DNA of 64,000 bases from Clostridiales bacterium (GTDB lineage: Bacteria > Bacillota > Clostridia > Christensenellales > Aristaeellaceae), in contig SFHK01000001.1 in assembly GCA_004556395.1 (NCBI GenBank), forward strand, positions 29,263 to 93,262, read 5' to 3'. Shown one piece after another: positions 1 through 9,000 of the stretch (positions are counted from its first letter, which is position 1; every line of letters begins with the position of its first letter). The position numbers were made by a program, and so were the translations under genes. The notes under the pieces are model-generated. The model was not told the DNA's origin. It searched no databases and saw nothing but the letters and a program-made list of their open reading frames with translations.

Positions 1-80
1 CGAACCGCGACTGGCCCGGCTGCGACGTCGACGATCCCTCCGCGCGCGTGCTCAAAAACTACGGCGCGAGCGGGAAATAA
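1..80 (+). CDS. C-terminal end of an unidentified protein (partial)
   Basis: An open frame enters from the left edge and ends at TAA (78-80). Only 25 codons are visible, ending in RVLKNYGASGK. That is too little to assign a family. The frame is open up to the edge and the stop is followed directly by an A-run and a strong hairpin, which fits a true gene end. It converges on the leftward operon that starts further right. Confidence 0.45.
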   Translation, partial: NRDWPGCDVDDPSARVLKNYGASGK

Positions 81-121
81 AAAACGCGAGGACGGCTTCG
101 GTTCGTGAAGTCGTCCTCGCG
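76..121 (-). terminator. Intrinsic terminator of the leftward exporter operon
   Basis: A 15-bp stem (85-99 with 107-121, one G-T pair) with a 7-nt loop. Read on the minus strand, it is followed by a T-rich tail (complement of the A-run at 76-84). It lies about 80 nt past the stop of the 63-residue gene. It may also stop the gene arriving from the left. Confidence 0.75.
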
Positions 122-199
122 TGACAACATAGGGAAAGGTATCTTTTCACCTGTGCAGCTTCGGCGAATGAATGTCGCACGTGAAGTTCCGCAGGCTGT

Positions 200-391
200 T
201 CAGTCGTCCGTCTGCGTCGGGGTGGATGGAGCACTGGCGCGCTCGGCTTCCAGCTTCTGAATGATCGGCTCCAACAGCTGCTCTTTTTCTTCCTTCGTTT
301 TTCCAGACAAAGGTTCCAGCAGCGTTACCATCTCATCCCCGGACAAGTTCATATCCAAGAGTTTCCCCAACAGGATTCCCAGCTTGCTCAT
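200..391 (-). CDS. Small acidic protein of unknown function (63 aa)
   Basis: I do not recognise the family. The start is the internal ATG at 391, which has an AAGGGGAA ribosome site about 7 nt upstream; the frame can be extended further but without a ribosome site. The protein has no membrane segment and no cysteines. It has a predicted helical middle rich in Glu, Lys and Leu (EEKEQLLEPI) and a disordered Thr/Pro/Asp tail. It is the last gene after the mannitol dehydrogenase-like gene and is presumably cotranscribed with it. Confidence 0.55.
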   Translation of the reverse strand: MSKLGILLGKLLDMNLSGDEMVTLLEPLSGKTKEEKEQLLEPIIQKLEAERASAPSTPTQTDD

Positions 392-445
392 TGCCGAGTT
401 CCCCTTTTCATTTCGAAATATGGTCTGCCTGAACGTCAAACGCGG

Positions 446-1597
446 CTACACGCGCACGTATTCGTAAATTCCGTCGCCGGGATGCAGGTCGCTGAACTCG
501 GCGAGCGCGGCCTCGAAACCATGCGCGCGCACGAAACCGCGCACGGCGTGCGTGCCGGGGTCGTCGTTCTCGTAGGAATAGCCGCCGGCAATGGCCTTTG
601 CAAGCTGCACGGGCGGCTTCCCATGCTTGGCGCACAGCCGCGCCGGGCCGACCAGCCGGTCATACGCGCCCAGCTTGCGCCGGGAGTCCGCGCCGAGACG
701 CTGAAGGCTGTCCTCGATGTAGGGATTTTCGAGCAGCCCGAGAATCGTCCGCCGCCATTCGGCCATTTCATCCTCGGAGAAGCCCAGCTCGCGGCACAGG
801 CCGAACGACGCTTCCTCGAGCGTGCCGGTCAGGATGGGGCGGAGCGTTTCGTTGACCGCCGCTTCCCGCGACGTTTTCAGCCCCATCGGAAGCCCCAGAT
901 AGCTGATCAGCGCGTGCGCCATATTAAGCGTGTAGAGCTTGCGCGTTTCCTCGCGGGCGACGTCCTCCGTCAGGCGCAGCCGGGGAAGTGCGGGCGCTTC
1001 GCCCTTCAGGCGGTTCTTATCGATGCCCTGCTCCGGGTAGCCGTTGTTGAACAGCGCCAGCGAATCCTCCTTCAGCAGCCATTCGGGCGCGATGGGGGAG
1101 ATACACATGGCGAAAATGCCGGTCACGCCCACGTGCGCCGTGAACCACGCGGATTCCGCGTCCGTGAAGCGTTCGCGCGTCAGCGAAAGGAAGCGCTCGT
1201 CCGGGCGCGGCATATTCACATTCATCATCACGTCCATCACCGCGTTCGGGCAGACGGCCATGCGATGCCGAAGGAGCGGAAGCAGCATGTCCGCCACCTC
1301 CGGCAGCTTCGGCTCATGCACGGCGACGTCGAGCAGAAGCTGGTCTTCCTCAAACAGCGCGTTCAGCGCCTGTGCATCATCCGTATGCACGGCGCGGAAA
1401 CCGTTCTGAACGACGCGCCGCGAAAGCCCGTCGCGCGTCGCGTGAACGATGGTGTACCTGCCGCGCGCGTTCAGTTCCTCCACCAGCGCGCGGTCAATGT
1501 CGACGAATACGGTGTGAAACGCCGGTACATCGAAAAGATCGGCCACGAAACCGCGGCCGATACGTCCCGCGCCCCACACAATCAGTGTGCGCGTCAT
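446..1597 (-). CDS. mtlD: Mannitol-1-phosphate 5-dehydrogenase-like enzyme
   Basis: A 383-residue member of the polyol-specific long-chain dehydrogenase family, close in length to E. coli MtlD (382). Family members interconvert mannitol-1-phosphate and fructose-6-phosphate with NAD(H). The N-terminus carries the dinucleotide-binding pattern GAGRIGRGF (residues 9-17). The catalytic signature K-x4-N-x2-H is present as K220, N225 and H228. The gene starts 3 nt after the stop of the ABC exporter subunit and is probably cotranscribed. No mannitol PTS gene is nearby, so mannitol-1-phosphate may not be the true substrate; a related sugar acid or polyol phosphate is possible. The family is clear, the exact reaction less so. 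Confidence 0.8.
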   Translation of the reverse strand: MTRTLIVWGAGRIGRGFVADLFDVPAFHTVFVDIDRALVEELNARGRYTIVHATRDGLSRRVVQNGFRAVHTDDAQALNALFEEDQLLLDVAVHEPKLPEVADMLLPLLRHRMAVCPNAVMDVMMNVNMPRPDERFLSLTRERFTDAESAWFTAHVGVTGIFAMCISPIAPEWLLKEDSLALFNNGYPEQGIDKNRLKGEAPALPRLRLTEDVAREETRKLYTLNMAHALISYLGLPMGLKTSREAAVNETLRPILTGTLEEASFGLCRELGFSEDEMAEWRRTILGLLENPYIEDSLQRLGADSRRKLGAYDRLVGPARLCAKHGKPPVQLAKAIAGGYSYENDDPGTHAVRGFVRAHGFEAALAEFSDLHPGDGIYEYVRV

Positions 1598-1600
1598 GAT

Positions 1601-3394
1601 TTATGCATCCTCCAACAGGAAGCGGTACTGCGCGTCGCAGAGCGCGCGATAGTGGCCGCCCTCCTTTTTAATCAGCTCGTCGTGCGTGCCGCGCTCGGCA
1701 ATGTGACCATCCTGCACGACCATGATGCAGTCCGCGTTGCGGATGGTGGACAGCCGGTGCGCGATGACGAAGGACGTGCGCCCCTTCAGAAGCTCGTCCA
1801 GCGCCTTCTGAATCAGAATCTCGGTATGTGTGTCGATGGAAGAGGTCGCCTCGTCGAGAATCAGAATCTTCGGGTCGTTCAGCAGCGCGCGCGCGAAGGA
1901 AATCAGCTGCTTCTGGCCGACGGACAGGCTGCTGCCGCGCTCGTTGACCTCGGTCATATAGCCCTTTTCCATCTGCATGATGAAGTCGTGCGCGTGCACG
2001 GTCTTGGCGGCCTGAATGACTTCCTCGTCGGTCGCGTCCAGCTTGCCGTAGCGGATGTTGTCCATGATGGTGCCGGAGAAGATGAAGCTGTCCTGCATCA
2101 TGACGCTCATCTGCTCGCGCAGCGTGCGCAGCTTCACGTCGCGCACGTCGTGGCCGTCCAGCAGCACCGCGCCGCCTGTCACGTCGTAGAACCGACTGAT
2201 CAGGTTGACCACGGTGCTCTTGCCCGCGCCGGTGGGGCCGACAAGCGCAATCGTCTGCCCGGGCTGCACGGTGAAGGATACGTCCTTCAGAACGGTCTTT
2301 TCACCGTCATAGGAGAAGGTCACGTTGTCGAAGTCCACGCGGCCGGTAATCGGCGGCAGGTCGATCGCGTCGGGCTTGTCCTGAATGTCGGACGGCGTGT
2401 CCATGATTTCGAAAATGCGCTCCATGGACGCCATCGCGGACAGCACGTTGTTGTAGAAGTTCGAAAGGGTATTCAGAGGCTCCCAGAAGCGCCCCAGATA
2501 CCACGTGATCAGCAGCAGGTTGGAGAGAGGCAGCTTCGCGGCGCTCTTCATCATGCGAATGCCGACGTTGTATACCAGCACCGTGCCGATCGTGCCCGTG
2601 AGATCCAGTGCCGGCCAGAAGGCGTTGTTCACCTGAATGGCCTTCATCCACGTGGTGCGAATGTCGTCGTTCACGTTTTCGAAGGTTTCAAGGTTTTCGT
2701 CCTCGCGCACAAACGCCTCGGTCACGCGCATGCCGGAAAGGGATTCGTGCAGATAGCCGTTCATGCTCGAGGTCTTCAGACGCACGCGCTGCCAGCGCTT
2801 GCGCATGACGCGCTTCAGGCGGAACAGAATCAGCATCAGAAGCGGCATGATGCACATGCTGACCAGCGTCAGCTGCCAGTTGACCGCCAGCATGATGATC
2901 AGAAGAATGACCAGCGTCAGGCAGTCCACCAGCACGTTCACAATGCCGTTGGTGAACAGGTCGTTGAGCGAGTTCACGTCGTTGATGACGCGCACCAGAA
3001 TCTTGCCGGCGGAGCGGGTGTCGAAGAAGGAGAACGACAGCCCCTGAATGTGGTTGAACAGATCCTCGCGCAGCGTCGCCAGCGCCTTGCGTCCGGCGGT
3101 GTCCATAAGGCGCACGCGGTAGCGCACGCAGATGGCGCCGATCACGGCGGTAATGATCATGCCGGCAAGATATTTGTAAATCAGGTCGCTGGCGTGGTTT
3201 TCCAGCGCGTCCACCGCGTCGCTGAGCAGGAAGGTGGACGCGAGCGAGCACAGGGAAGAGATGATCATCAGAACGAGCGCCAGTGCGACATTCTTCCGAT
3301 ATGGCTTCATGTAGCTCAGAAGGCGCAGAAACTGTCCTTTATTAAACGGTCTTTCCAGCACTTCGTCGTCAATCTGTCTGAGCATTCTCGCCAT
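1601..3394 (-). CDS. ABC exporter half-transporter, catalytic-Glu subunit
   Basis: A 597-residue type IV ABC half-transporter: a six-helix membrane domain in about the first 330 residues, then an ATPase domain. Visible motifs are Walker A GPTGAGKST, an altered signature LSVGQKQ, Walker B ILILDEATSS with the catalytic Glu, and H-loop VIAHRLST. It starts 1 nt after the stop of the upstream half-transporter, so the two are translationally coupled. Together they resemble heterodimeric multidrug or lipid exporters such as BmrCD, LmrCD and TM287/288. The substrate cannot be told from sequence. Confidence 0.9.
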   Translation of the reverse strand: MARMLRQIDDEVLERPFNKGQFLRLLSYMKPYRKNVALALVLMIISSLCSLASTFLLSDAVDALENHASDLIYKYLAGMIITAVIGAICVRYRVRLMDTAGRKALATLREDLFNHIQGLSFSFFDTRSAGKILVRVINDVNSLNDLFTNGIVNVLVDCLTLVILLIIMLAVNWQLTLVSMCIMPLLMLILFRLKRVMRKRWQRVRLKTSSMNGYLHESLSGMRVTEAFVREDENLETFENVNDDIRTTWMKAIQVNNAFWPALDLTGTIGTVLVYNVGIRMMKSAAKLPLSNLLLITWYLGRFWEPLNTLSNFYNNVLSAMASMERIFEIMDTPSDIQDKPDAIDLPPITGRVDFDNVTFSYDGEKTVLKDVSFTVQPGQTIALVGPTGAGKSTVVNLISRFYDVTGGAVLLDGHDVRDVKLRTLREQMSVMMQDSFIFSGTIMDNIRYGKLDATDEEVIQAAKTVHAHDFIMQMEKGYMTEVNERGSSLSVGQKQLISFARALLNDPKILILDEATSSIDTHTEILIQKALDELLKGRTSFVIAHRLSTIRNADCIMVVQDGHIAERGTHDELIKKEGGHYRALCDAQYRFLLEDA

Positions 3395-3395
3395 G

Positions 3396-5147
3396 TTAGA
3401 ACGCGCCTCCCTTCGCCATTACGCTTTTGAGATCGCGGTACTGATCCTGCACCATGCCGTAGTACACGCCCTCCCGCTTCAAAAGCTCCCTGTGCGTGCC
3501 GCGCTCGACGATCTGACCGTCCTTCAGAACGAGAATCAGGTCGGCGTTCTTCACGGAGGAGATGCGGTGGGCGATGATAAAGGTGGTGCGGTTCTTCAGC
3601 ACTTCCTTCAGCTGTTTCTGAATTTCGTATTCGGTTTCCATATCGACGGCGGAGGTGGAGTCGTCCATCACCAGAATGGACGGGTTGATCAGCACGGCGC
3701 GGGCGATGGCCACGCGCTGCTTCTGTCCGCCGGAAAGGCCGATGCCGCGCTCGCCGACAATGGTCTCGTAGCCCTGCGGCATGTGGTCGATGAACTCCGT
3801 GGCCTGCGCCACGTTGGCGGCGCGAACCACCCTGTCGTGCGTCTCATCCGGACGGCCGAAGCGGATGTTGTCCTCCAGTGTATCAGAGAACAGGAAGGTT
3901 TCCTGCGGCACATAGCCGATGCTGCGGCGCAGAGGCTTCAGCTTCTGGTCGCGCACATCGATTCCGTCCACCTTCACGCTGCCCTTGTGCACGTCGTAGA
4001 AGCGGCCGAGCAGCAGAATCAGCGAGCTCTTGCCCGCGCCGGTCGCGCCCATGACGGCGACGGTCTGACCGGGTTCCACGGAGAACGTGATGTTCTTCAG
4101 CACGTCCTCGCCTCCATAGGAGAAGTCCACGTGGTCGAATTCCACGCGCCCCTCGTGCTTCTCGGGCTCCTTCGCGTCGGCCTTCTCGCGTATGGAGGAG
4201 CCGAAGTCGATGTAATAGAACAGCTTCTCGGCGCTGGTGACGGCCTGCGTCAGCATGTTCACGATGTTGGCAAGGTTGCGCATCGGGTTCACGATCAGCC
4301 AGACGTAGCCGTTGATGGCGATCAGCGTACCCAGATCCATTTCGCCAGAAAACACCATCGCTGCGCCGACCATCAGCATGACCGGCGTGCACAGGGAGGA
4401 CAGAAGCTCCATCACCGGCACGAAGTTCGACCAGATCCACGTGGCGTTCAGGTGGCAGGACAGCAGCTTGCGGTTGTCCATTTCAAACTGCTCGGACTCA
4501 TACGGCTCGCGCGCGAACGCCTTGACCACGCGCATGCCCGCGAGGTTCTCCTGCGTGCGGGTGTTCAGAACGGCGTTCTGCTCGCGCGTCGCCACGAAGG
4601 CAGGACGAATGCGCTTTTTGAACTGCCACGCCACGATGGCGATAATCGGCGCGAACACCAGCAGCGAAAGCATCAGCTTCCAGCTCATGAACGACAGGAA
4701 CACCAGCGCGCCGATGAAGTTCAGCGCGTTGTCGTACAGCGTAACCAGACCGCCGGCAATCAGGCTTCGAATGCCCTCAATGTCGCTGGTCATGCGGCTC
4801 ATGATTTCGCCGATGCGGTTGTGATCGTAGAAGGAATAGGGCAGCTCCTCCATGTGCGCGTACAGCCCCGTGCGCAGATCGTATACCACGTTCTGCGACA
4901 CGCGCTCCAGCGTCAGGCTGCGCACATACGTGGAAAGGCCGCGCACAAGCACGAGCCCCAGCAAACCGGCGCTCACGTAGAAAAGCAGGTTCAGATCGGT
5001 ATTGGGAATAACGTCGTTGATGATGGTCCTGGTGAGGAAGGGGGCAACCAGACGCGTCAGGATTACACAGGTCTGAAGCAGGGCACAGAGGAAAATCTTC
5101 TTTCGGTAGGGAGCCATCAGGCCGCATAGTCGCTTGATAATGTCCAT
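3396..5147 (-). CDS. ABC exporter half-transporter with degenerate ATPase site
   Basis: A 583-residue half-transporter with an N-terminal six-helix domain and a C-terminal ATPase. Walker A is GATGAGKSS and the signature is the canonical LSGGQKQ, but Walker B reads ILVMDDSTSA, with Asp replacing the catalytic Glu. This complements the partner gene, which keeps the Glu but has LSVGQ as its signature. One composite ATP site is therefore canonical and the other degenerate, the known design of asymmetric heterodimeric exporters. The start has a GAGGTG ribosome site. This is the first gene of the leftward operon. Confidence 0.9.
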   Translation of the reverse strand: MDIIKRLCGLMAPYRKKIFLCALLQTCVILTRLVAPFLTRTIINDVIPNTDLNLLFYVSAGLLGLVLVRGLSTYVRSLTLERVSQNVVYDLRTGLYAHMEELPYSFYDHNRIGEIMSRMTSDIEGIRSLIAGGLVTLYDNALNFIGALVFLSFMSWKLMLSLLVFAPIIAIVAWQFKKRIRPAFVATREQNAVLNTRTQENLAGMRVVKAFAREPYESEQFEMDNRKLLSCHLNATWIWSNFVPVMELLSSLCTPVMLMVGAAMVFSGEMDLGTLIAINGYVWLIVNPMRNLANIVNMLTQAVTSAEKLFYYIDFGSSIREKADAKEPEKHEGRVEFDHVDFSYGGEDVLKNITFSVEPGQTVAVMGATGAGKSSLILLLGRFYDVHKGSVKVDGIDVRDQKLKPLRRSIGYVPQETFLFSDTLEDNIRFGRPDETHDRVVRAANVAQATEFIDHMPQGYETIVGERGIGLSGGQKQRVAIARAVLINPSILVMDDSTSAVDMETEYEIQKQLKEVLKNRTTFIIAHRISSVKNADLILVLKDGQIVERGTHRELLKREGVYYGMVQDQYRDLKSVMAKGGAF

Positions 5148-5275
5148 GATCGTTCACCTCATTTGCAAGCGTTATTCGGTACACGATGAGTCTACATATT
5201 ATGCCACGGGAAAGGGTCATGCGCGCGTATATTGTGTTTTCTTTGTTTAAATTGCGGAAGAAAACGAAAGAAGAA

Positions 5276-5314
5276 TTCCCGCCGCGCTTCGTGACATTCA
5301 AAGCGCGGCGGGAA
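5276..5314 (-). terminator. Terminator of the caspase-like/CYTH operon
   Basis: A perfect 14-bp stem (5276-5289 with 5301-5314, loop 11 nt). On the minus strand it is followed by a T-rich stretch, and it lies 2 nt past the CYTH stop codon. Confidence 0.8.
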
Positions 5315-5316
5315 CT

Positions 5317-5811
5317 TCATGCGTCCTCGCGGGGAACGGAAAGCGCCAGCGCCGCGTTGCTGTACACGCGGTCGCCGGTCAGCTCGCGCAGCACCGTCAC
5401 GTCCGGCGGAAGTGGCGCGGTCTCGCCCTCGTCCTTCAGCTCGACCTCCATGATCGCCTGATGCTTCCAGAAGGGATACACGTCGATTTCGAACGCGTGC
5501 CCTTCCCACGGAAGCGTGTAGCGCCGCTTCTCGATCGTCCGGCGGGCAGGGTCGGCGCGGCGAAGCAGCCGCGCGTATTCGTCCGGCGAAATTTCGCATT
5601 CGTCCTCAATGTGGGACATGAGGGACACGCGGCGCTTGATCGTGTGCGAATACCGCCACTGACCGTCCCGTCCGCGGCGGCGAACGCGCTCCGTCGTGCC
5701 TTCGGCCGCGCGCAGGTAGGTCTGCGAAATATCCGTATAGGCGCAGCCGGGGCGCGCGGCGAGCGCCGCCTCATCGGGTCTTCGAATCAGATAGCGCCGT
5801 TCGATCTCCAT
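5317..5811 (-). CDS. CYTH-domain protein (triphosphate tunnel family)
   Basis: A 164-residue CYTH protein. The N-terminus MEIERRYLI is the ExExK-type signature of the family, whose members bind triphosphates (inorganic triphosphatase, ThTPase, CyaB-type adenylyl cyclase) in an eight-stranded tunnel. Charged strand motifs follow: ERVRRRG, IKRRVS, EDECEIS, IEKRRYTL, FEIDVYPF and MEVELKDE. The ATG at 5811 was chosen because it places the signature at the N-terminus; its ribosome site (GGGAGG) is rather far upstream, and a GTG two codons earlier is possible. The gene begins 2 nt after the zinc-ribbon gene. Bacterial CYTH proteins are most often triphosphatases, but the activity here is not established. 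Confidence 0.85.
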   Translation of the reverse strand: MEIERRYLIRRPDEAALAARPGCAYTDISQTYLRAAEGTTERVRRRGRDGQWRYSHTIKRRVSLMSHIEDECEISPDEYARLLRRADPARRTIEKRRYTLPWEGHAFEIDVYPFWKHQAIMEVELKDEGETAPLPPDVTVLRELTGDRVYSNAALALSVPREDA

Positions 5812-5813
5812 GT

Positions 5814-6029
5814 TCACGGCGTGTCGTCCTCCCAGTCGTTGTAATCGGGGTCGGATTCCGCGTTCTTCATATATTCCGCCGCGCGGGCGCGAAGGGCCTC
5901 GCGGTCGATCACCGTGTTCGTGCCCAGACAGAGCTTGCAGCGATAGCCGCATTCCGGGCATACGCAGCCCAACTCGAGTCCCTCGGACTGCGCCATATAC
6001 GCTCCGCAGCGTTGACATCCACAGCGCAT
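5814..6029 (-). CDS. Small zinc-ribbon protein (71 aa)
   Basis: A 71-residue protein with eight cysteines in its first 34 residues (C3, C5, C8, C22, C24, C27, C31, C34), enough for two metal sites, followed by an acidic tail ending DWEDDTP. The ribosome site AAGGAAAG precedes the ATG at 6029. No known family is recognised beyond a zinc-ribbon-like pattern. It sits between the caspase-like gene and the CYTH gene in one tight leftward operon. Confidence 0.7.
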   Translation of the reverse strand: MRCGCQRCGAYMAQSEGLELGCVCPECGYRCKLCLGTNTVIDREALRARAAEYMKNAESDPDYNDWEDDTP

Positions 6030-6066
6030 GGATTTCAGCCTTCTTTCCTTATCGTTCCGTTTTTCT

Positions 6067-9000
6067 TCAGCGCCGGCCGAAGATCACAAGGTCGCCCTCG
6101 CCGGACGCGAAGCGCCACGTTGGGAACTGGCTCTGATCGCCGTTAAACTGCGCCGTACCGTTCCGCTGGATGAAGGCGGCAATGTCGCGCTGCGTGGCCG
6201 TGCGGGTGTACGACGCAAGCTCACTCAGCGTGACGAGGCCGTCTCCGTTCGCGTCCGCGGGCAGCGTTCCCGCCGCGCCCCAGCCCAGACCGCGAACAAG
6301 CGCGCGGGTGAAGAAATCGTAGGACTTGCCGGGTTCGGGCGTGTCGTAGTAGCTGCTCTTTATAGCCCCAACGGTGGAGCAGAGCACGGACACCTTGCCG
6401 ACGCTCGCGCCGCCGTAGAACTTGAGGATTCCGCCGCTATGGCAAGAGCAGACGATCAGCACCACGTGCCCGGGAATCTTCCGTATGACAGGCATCAGCT
6501 CGCTGCCGTAAATGCGGGACTCGCCGCCAGCGCCATGCAGATAGTAGCCCTTCGACGCGTCGATGCTGCCGTGCGACAGCAGGAAAATCACGGTCACGTC
6601 GTCCGCGTCCGCCTGCGCGGCCAGCTGTGTCAGCGCGCTCTTCCACGCGCTGTTGCTCGCGTTATTGGGCAGCATTTGGATCGAATCGTAGGCTTGTCCC
6701 TCGATTGCAGACCTGCTGAGCGCGCCGCGCACGTCCTGCGTGCTTCTGACGGAGAACGGAAGGTATTTCGCGCCGTCCGCCTCGGCGTTTCCGAACCGTC
6801 CCGCGATCAACGCGCGATAGGTCGTCGTGCCGTCGCTGACGACGGTCACGCGCACGGTTTGCGTAAGCTGATATTCGCCGCGCCCAACGGTGGCGGTGAT
6901 CTCCGTTTCGCCCTTCGATACGGCGGTAATCACGCCCTGCGCGTCGACCCTCGCAATGCCCTCGTTCGCGGAAGAGAACACGGGCGATCCAAAGGAAGCG
7001 CCGGCCGGGAACACGGCCCAGCTGAGCGCGTGCGTCTCGTTCCAATTGAGCGACAGCTCGTCCGCGTCCAGCACGAACGCGCGCACGGGAATCTCCGAAA
7101 CCGTGATTTCGCAGACAAGCGTCAATTCGCTTCCGTCGGCGGCGGTTCCGCGCACGATGGTCGTGCCCGCGGCCAACAGCGTCACAAGGCCGGTTTTCTC
7201 GTCGACCGACGCAATCTCCGGCGCGTCACTCGTCCACCGGAACGCCGCGGGCGTGGCGGTCTCGGGATCAAAGGTATACTCGATCTGGAAGGTCTCGCCC
7301 GCGATTCCGGCGTGCGTCTGCGAAACGAGCGCCGCCGCGGTCATCATGACCGTCGAAACGGTCACGGTGCAGCGATTGGAGGTCACGCCGTCCTCCGTAT
7401 AGGCTGTGATCTCGGCCGTGCCCGCGGATACGGCGGTCACGGTTCCATCCTCACTCACAGTCGCGACGGCGGGATTGGACGAACTGAACCGGAAGGTGCG
7501 TTCCGTCGCGTTGGCGGGCGTGAAAGCAATGTCGAGCTTCGCCGTTTCGCCGCGGTTCAGCGAAAGCGCGTTCGGCGAAAGCGTGAGGGACTGAACGAAG
7601 CGCGGCTTCACCAGCACCTCGCACACGGCCACACGGCCGCTGGAGGAAATGGCGTACACGTTCGCCTCGCCGGGCTTCAGCGCGGTAACCGTGCACTGGT
7701 TGCCGCTGATCGACAGCGAAAGCACGGACGGATTGTCGCAGTAGAACGTGCCGGTTCTGTACGCGCCGCTGCCGCCGGTCTGGCTCGCCGTCAGAACCGT
7801 TTTCCCGCCCACGGCAAGCGCGGCGTAGGTGGGGGAGACACTCTGCGCGCGGATGACGGTTCCGTCCGTTACGGCATGCACGGTGAAAATCGCCGAAATG
7901 CCGTTGTGCGCCGTGGCCGTGATGACGGTCGTGCCCTTTTTGAGCGCGGTAATCACGCCCTTGTCGCTGACCTTGGCGAACGTCGAATCAGAGCTCTTCC
8001 AGGTAAGCGTGGGGTTCGTGGCGTTCTTCGGATAGACGAACACGAATTTGGTCGCGTCTGCCGTCTTGGTCGTCTTGTCGAGATACACATCGTTCAGCGC
8101 GCTCTTTACCGTTTCAACCGGCGTAGCCACGACAAAGCGGGCGCTCGCGGAAGCGTTTCCGCACACGGCCGTCACGGTGCATTCGCCGGGCGACAGCGCG
8201 CCAAGCGTGCCGTTCTGATCCACAAAGGCCACGGACGGCTGGCTGACCGACCACGTGATCGTCTGCTCGATGCCCTCAGGCTCGACGGTCGCGGCGAGCG
8301 CCGCGCTGTCGCCGATGTTCATCAGCGCCGGAACGCCGGAAAGCGTAAGCGCGGTCGCGCCGGGCAGCACGTGGATTTCATAGGCAGCGGAAACGCCGCT
8401 GCCGTCGCGGGCAGTCGCCGTCAGCATCGCGTCGCCCGCCTGAAGCAGGGAAACCTTGCCGGTACGCGCATCGACGCGGGCTACATCTTCGTTGTTCGAA
8501 GTCCACGAGACGGTCGGATCGTCGGCCTCGGCGGGCGTCGCGTCCGCCGTCAGGAAAATGGTGTCGCCGGGATACAGGCTCTGCGCGTCCGTCAGCGGAC
8601 GGATGGTCAGCGTCTGAACGGGCTTCGTCACGGAAAGCGGAAGCTCGCAGATTGCGTCATAGCACGTCGCGGAAATCACGCACGTACCCTGCGAAACGGC
8701 GGTCACAAAGCCCGTATCGTCCACCGCAGCGACCGCTTCGCTGCTCGATTTCCACGTGATTTCCGGGTGGGTTACGTTATCCGGGGAGAGAGCAACGGTC
8801 AGCTTCGCGGTTTCACCCTCGAACAGGCGCTCCGGAAGGCCTTCGACGATCAGGCTGTCGGCGGCGACGACGACCTCGACGCTCACGTCGGTATACACCG
8901 TGCCCTCCGGCGTTTCGGCGGCGGCCGTCAGCGTATACGTGCCCGGCGCAACGCCGGTAACGGTATTTCCGCTCACGCGCAGACCTTCGGAATCAGACGT

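Noticed and set aside
482-3430. A 982-codon open frame on the plus strand, antisense to the mtlD-like and ABC genes
   Set aside because: It is a shadow frame caused by GC-rich codon use on the other strand. Its product is Arg, His and Val-rich with no recognisable domain, while the minus strand encodes clear families.
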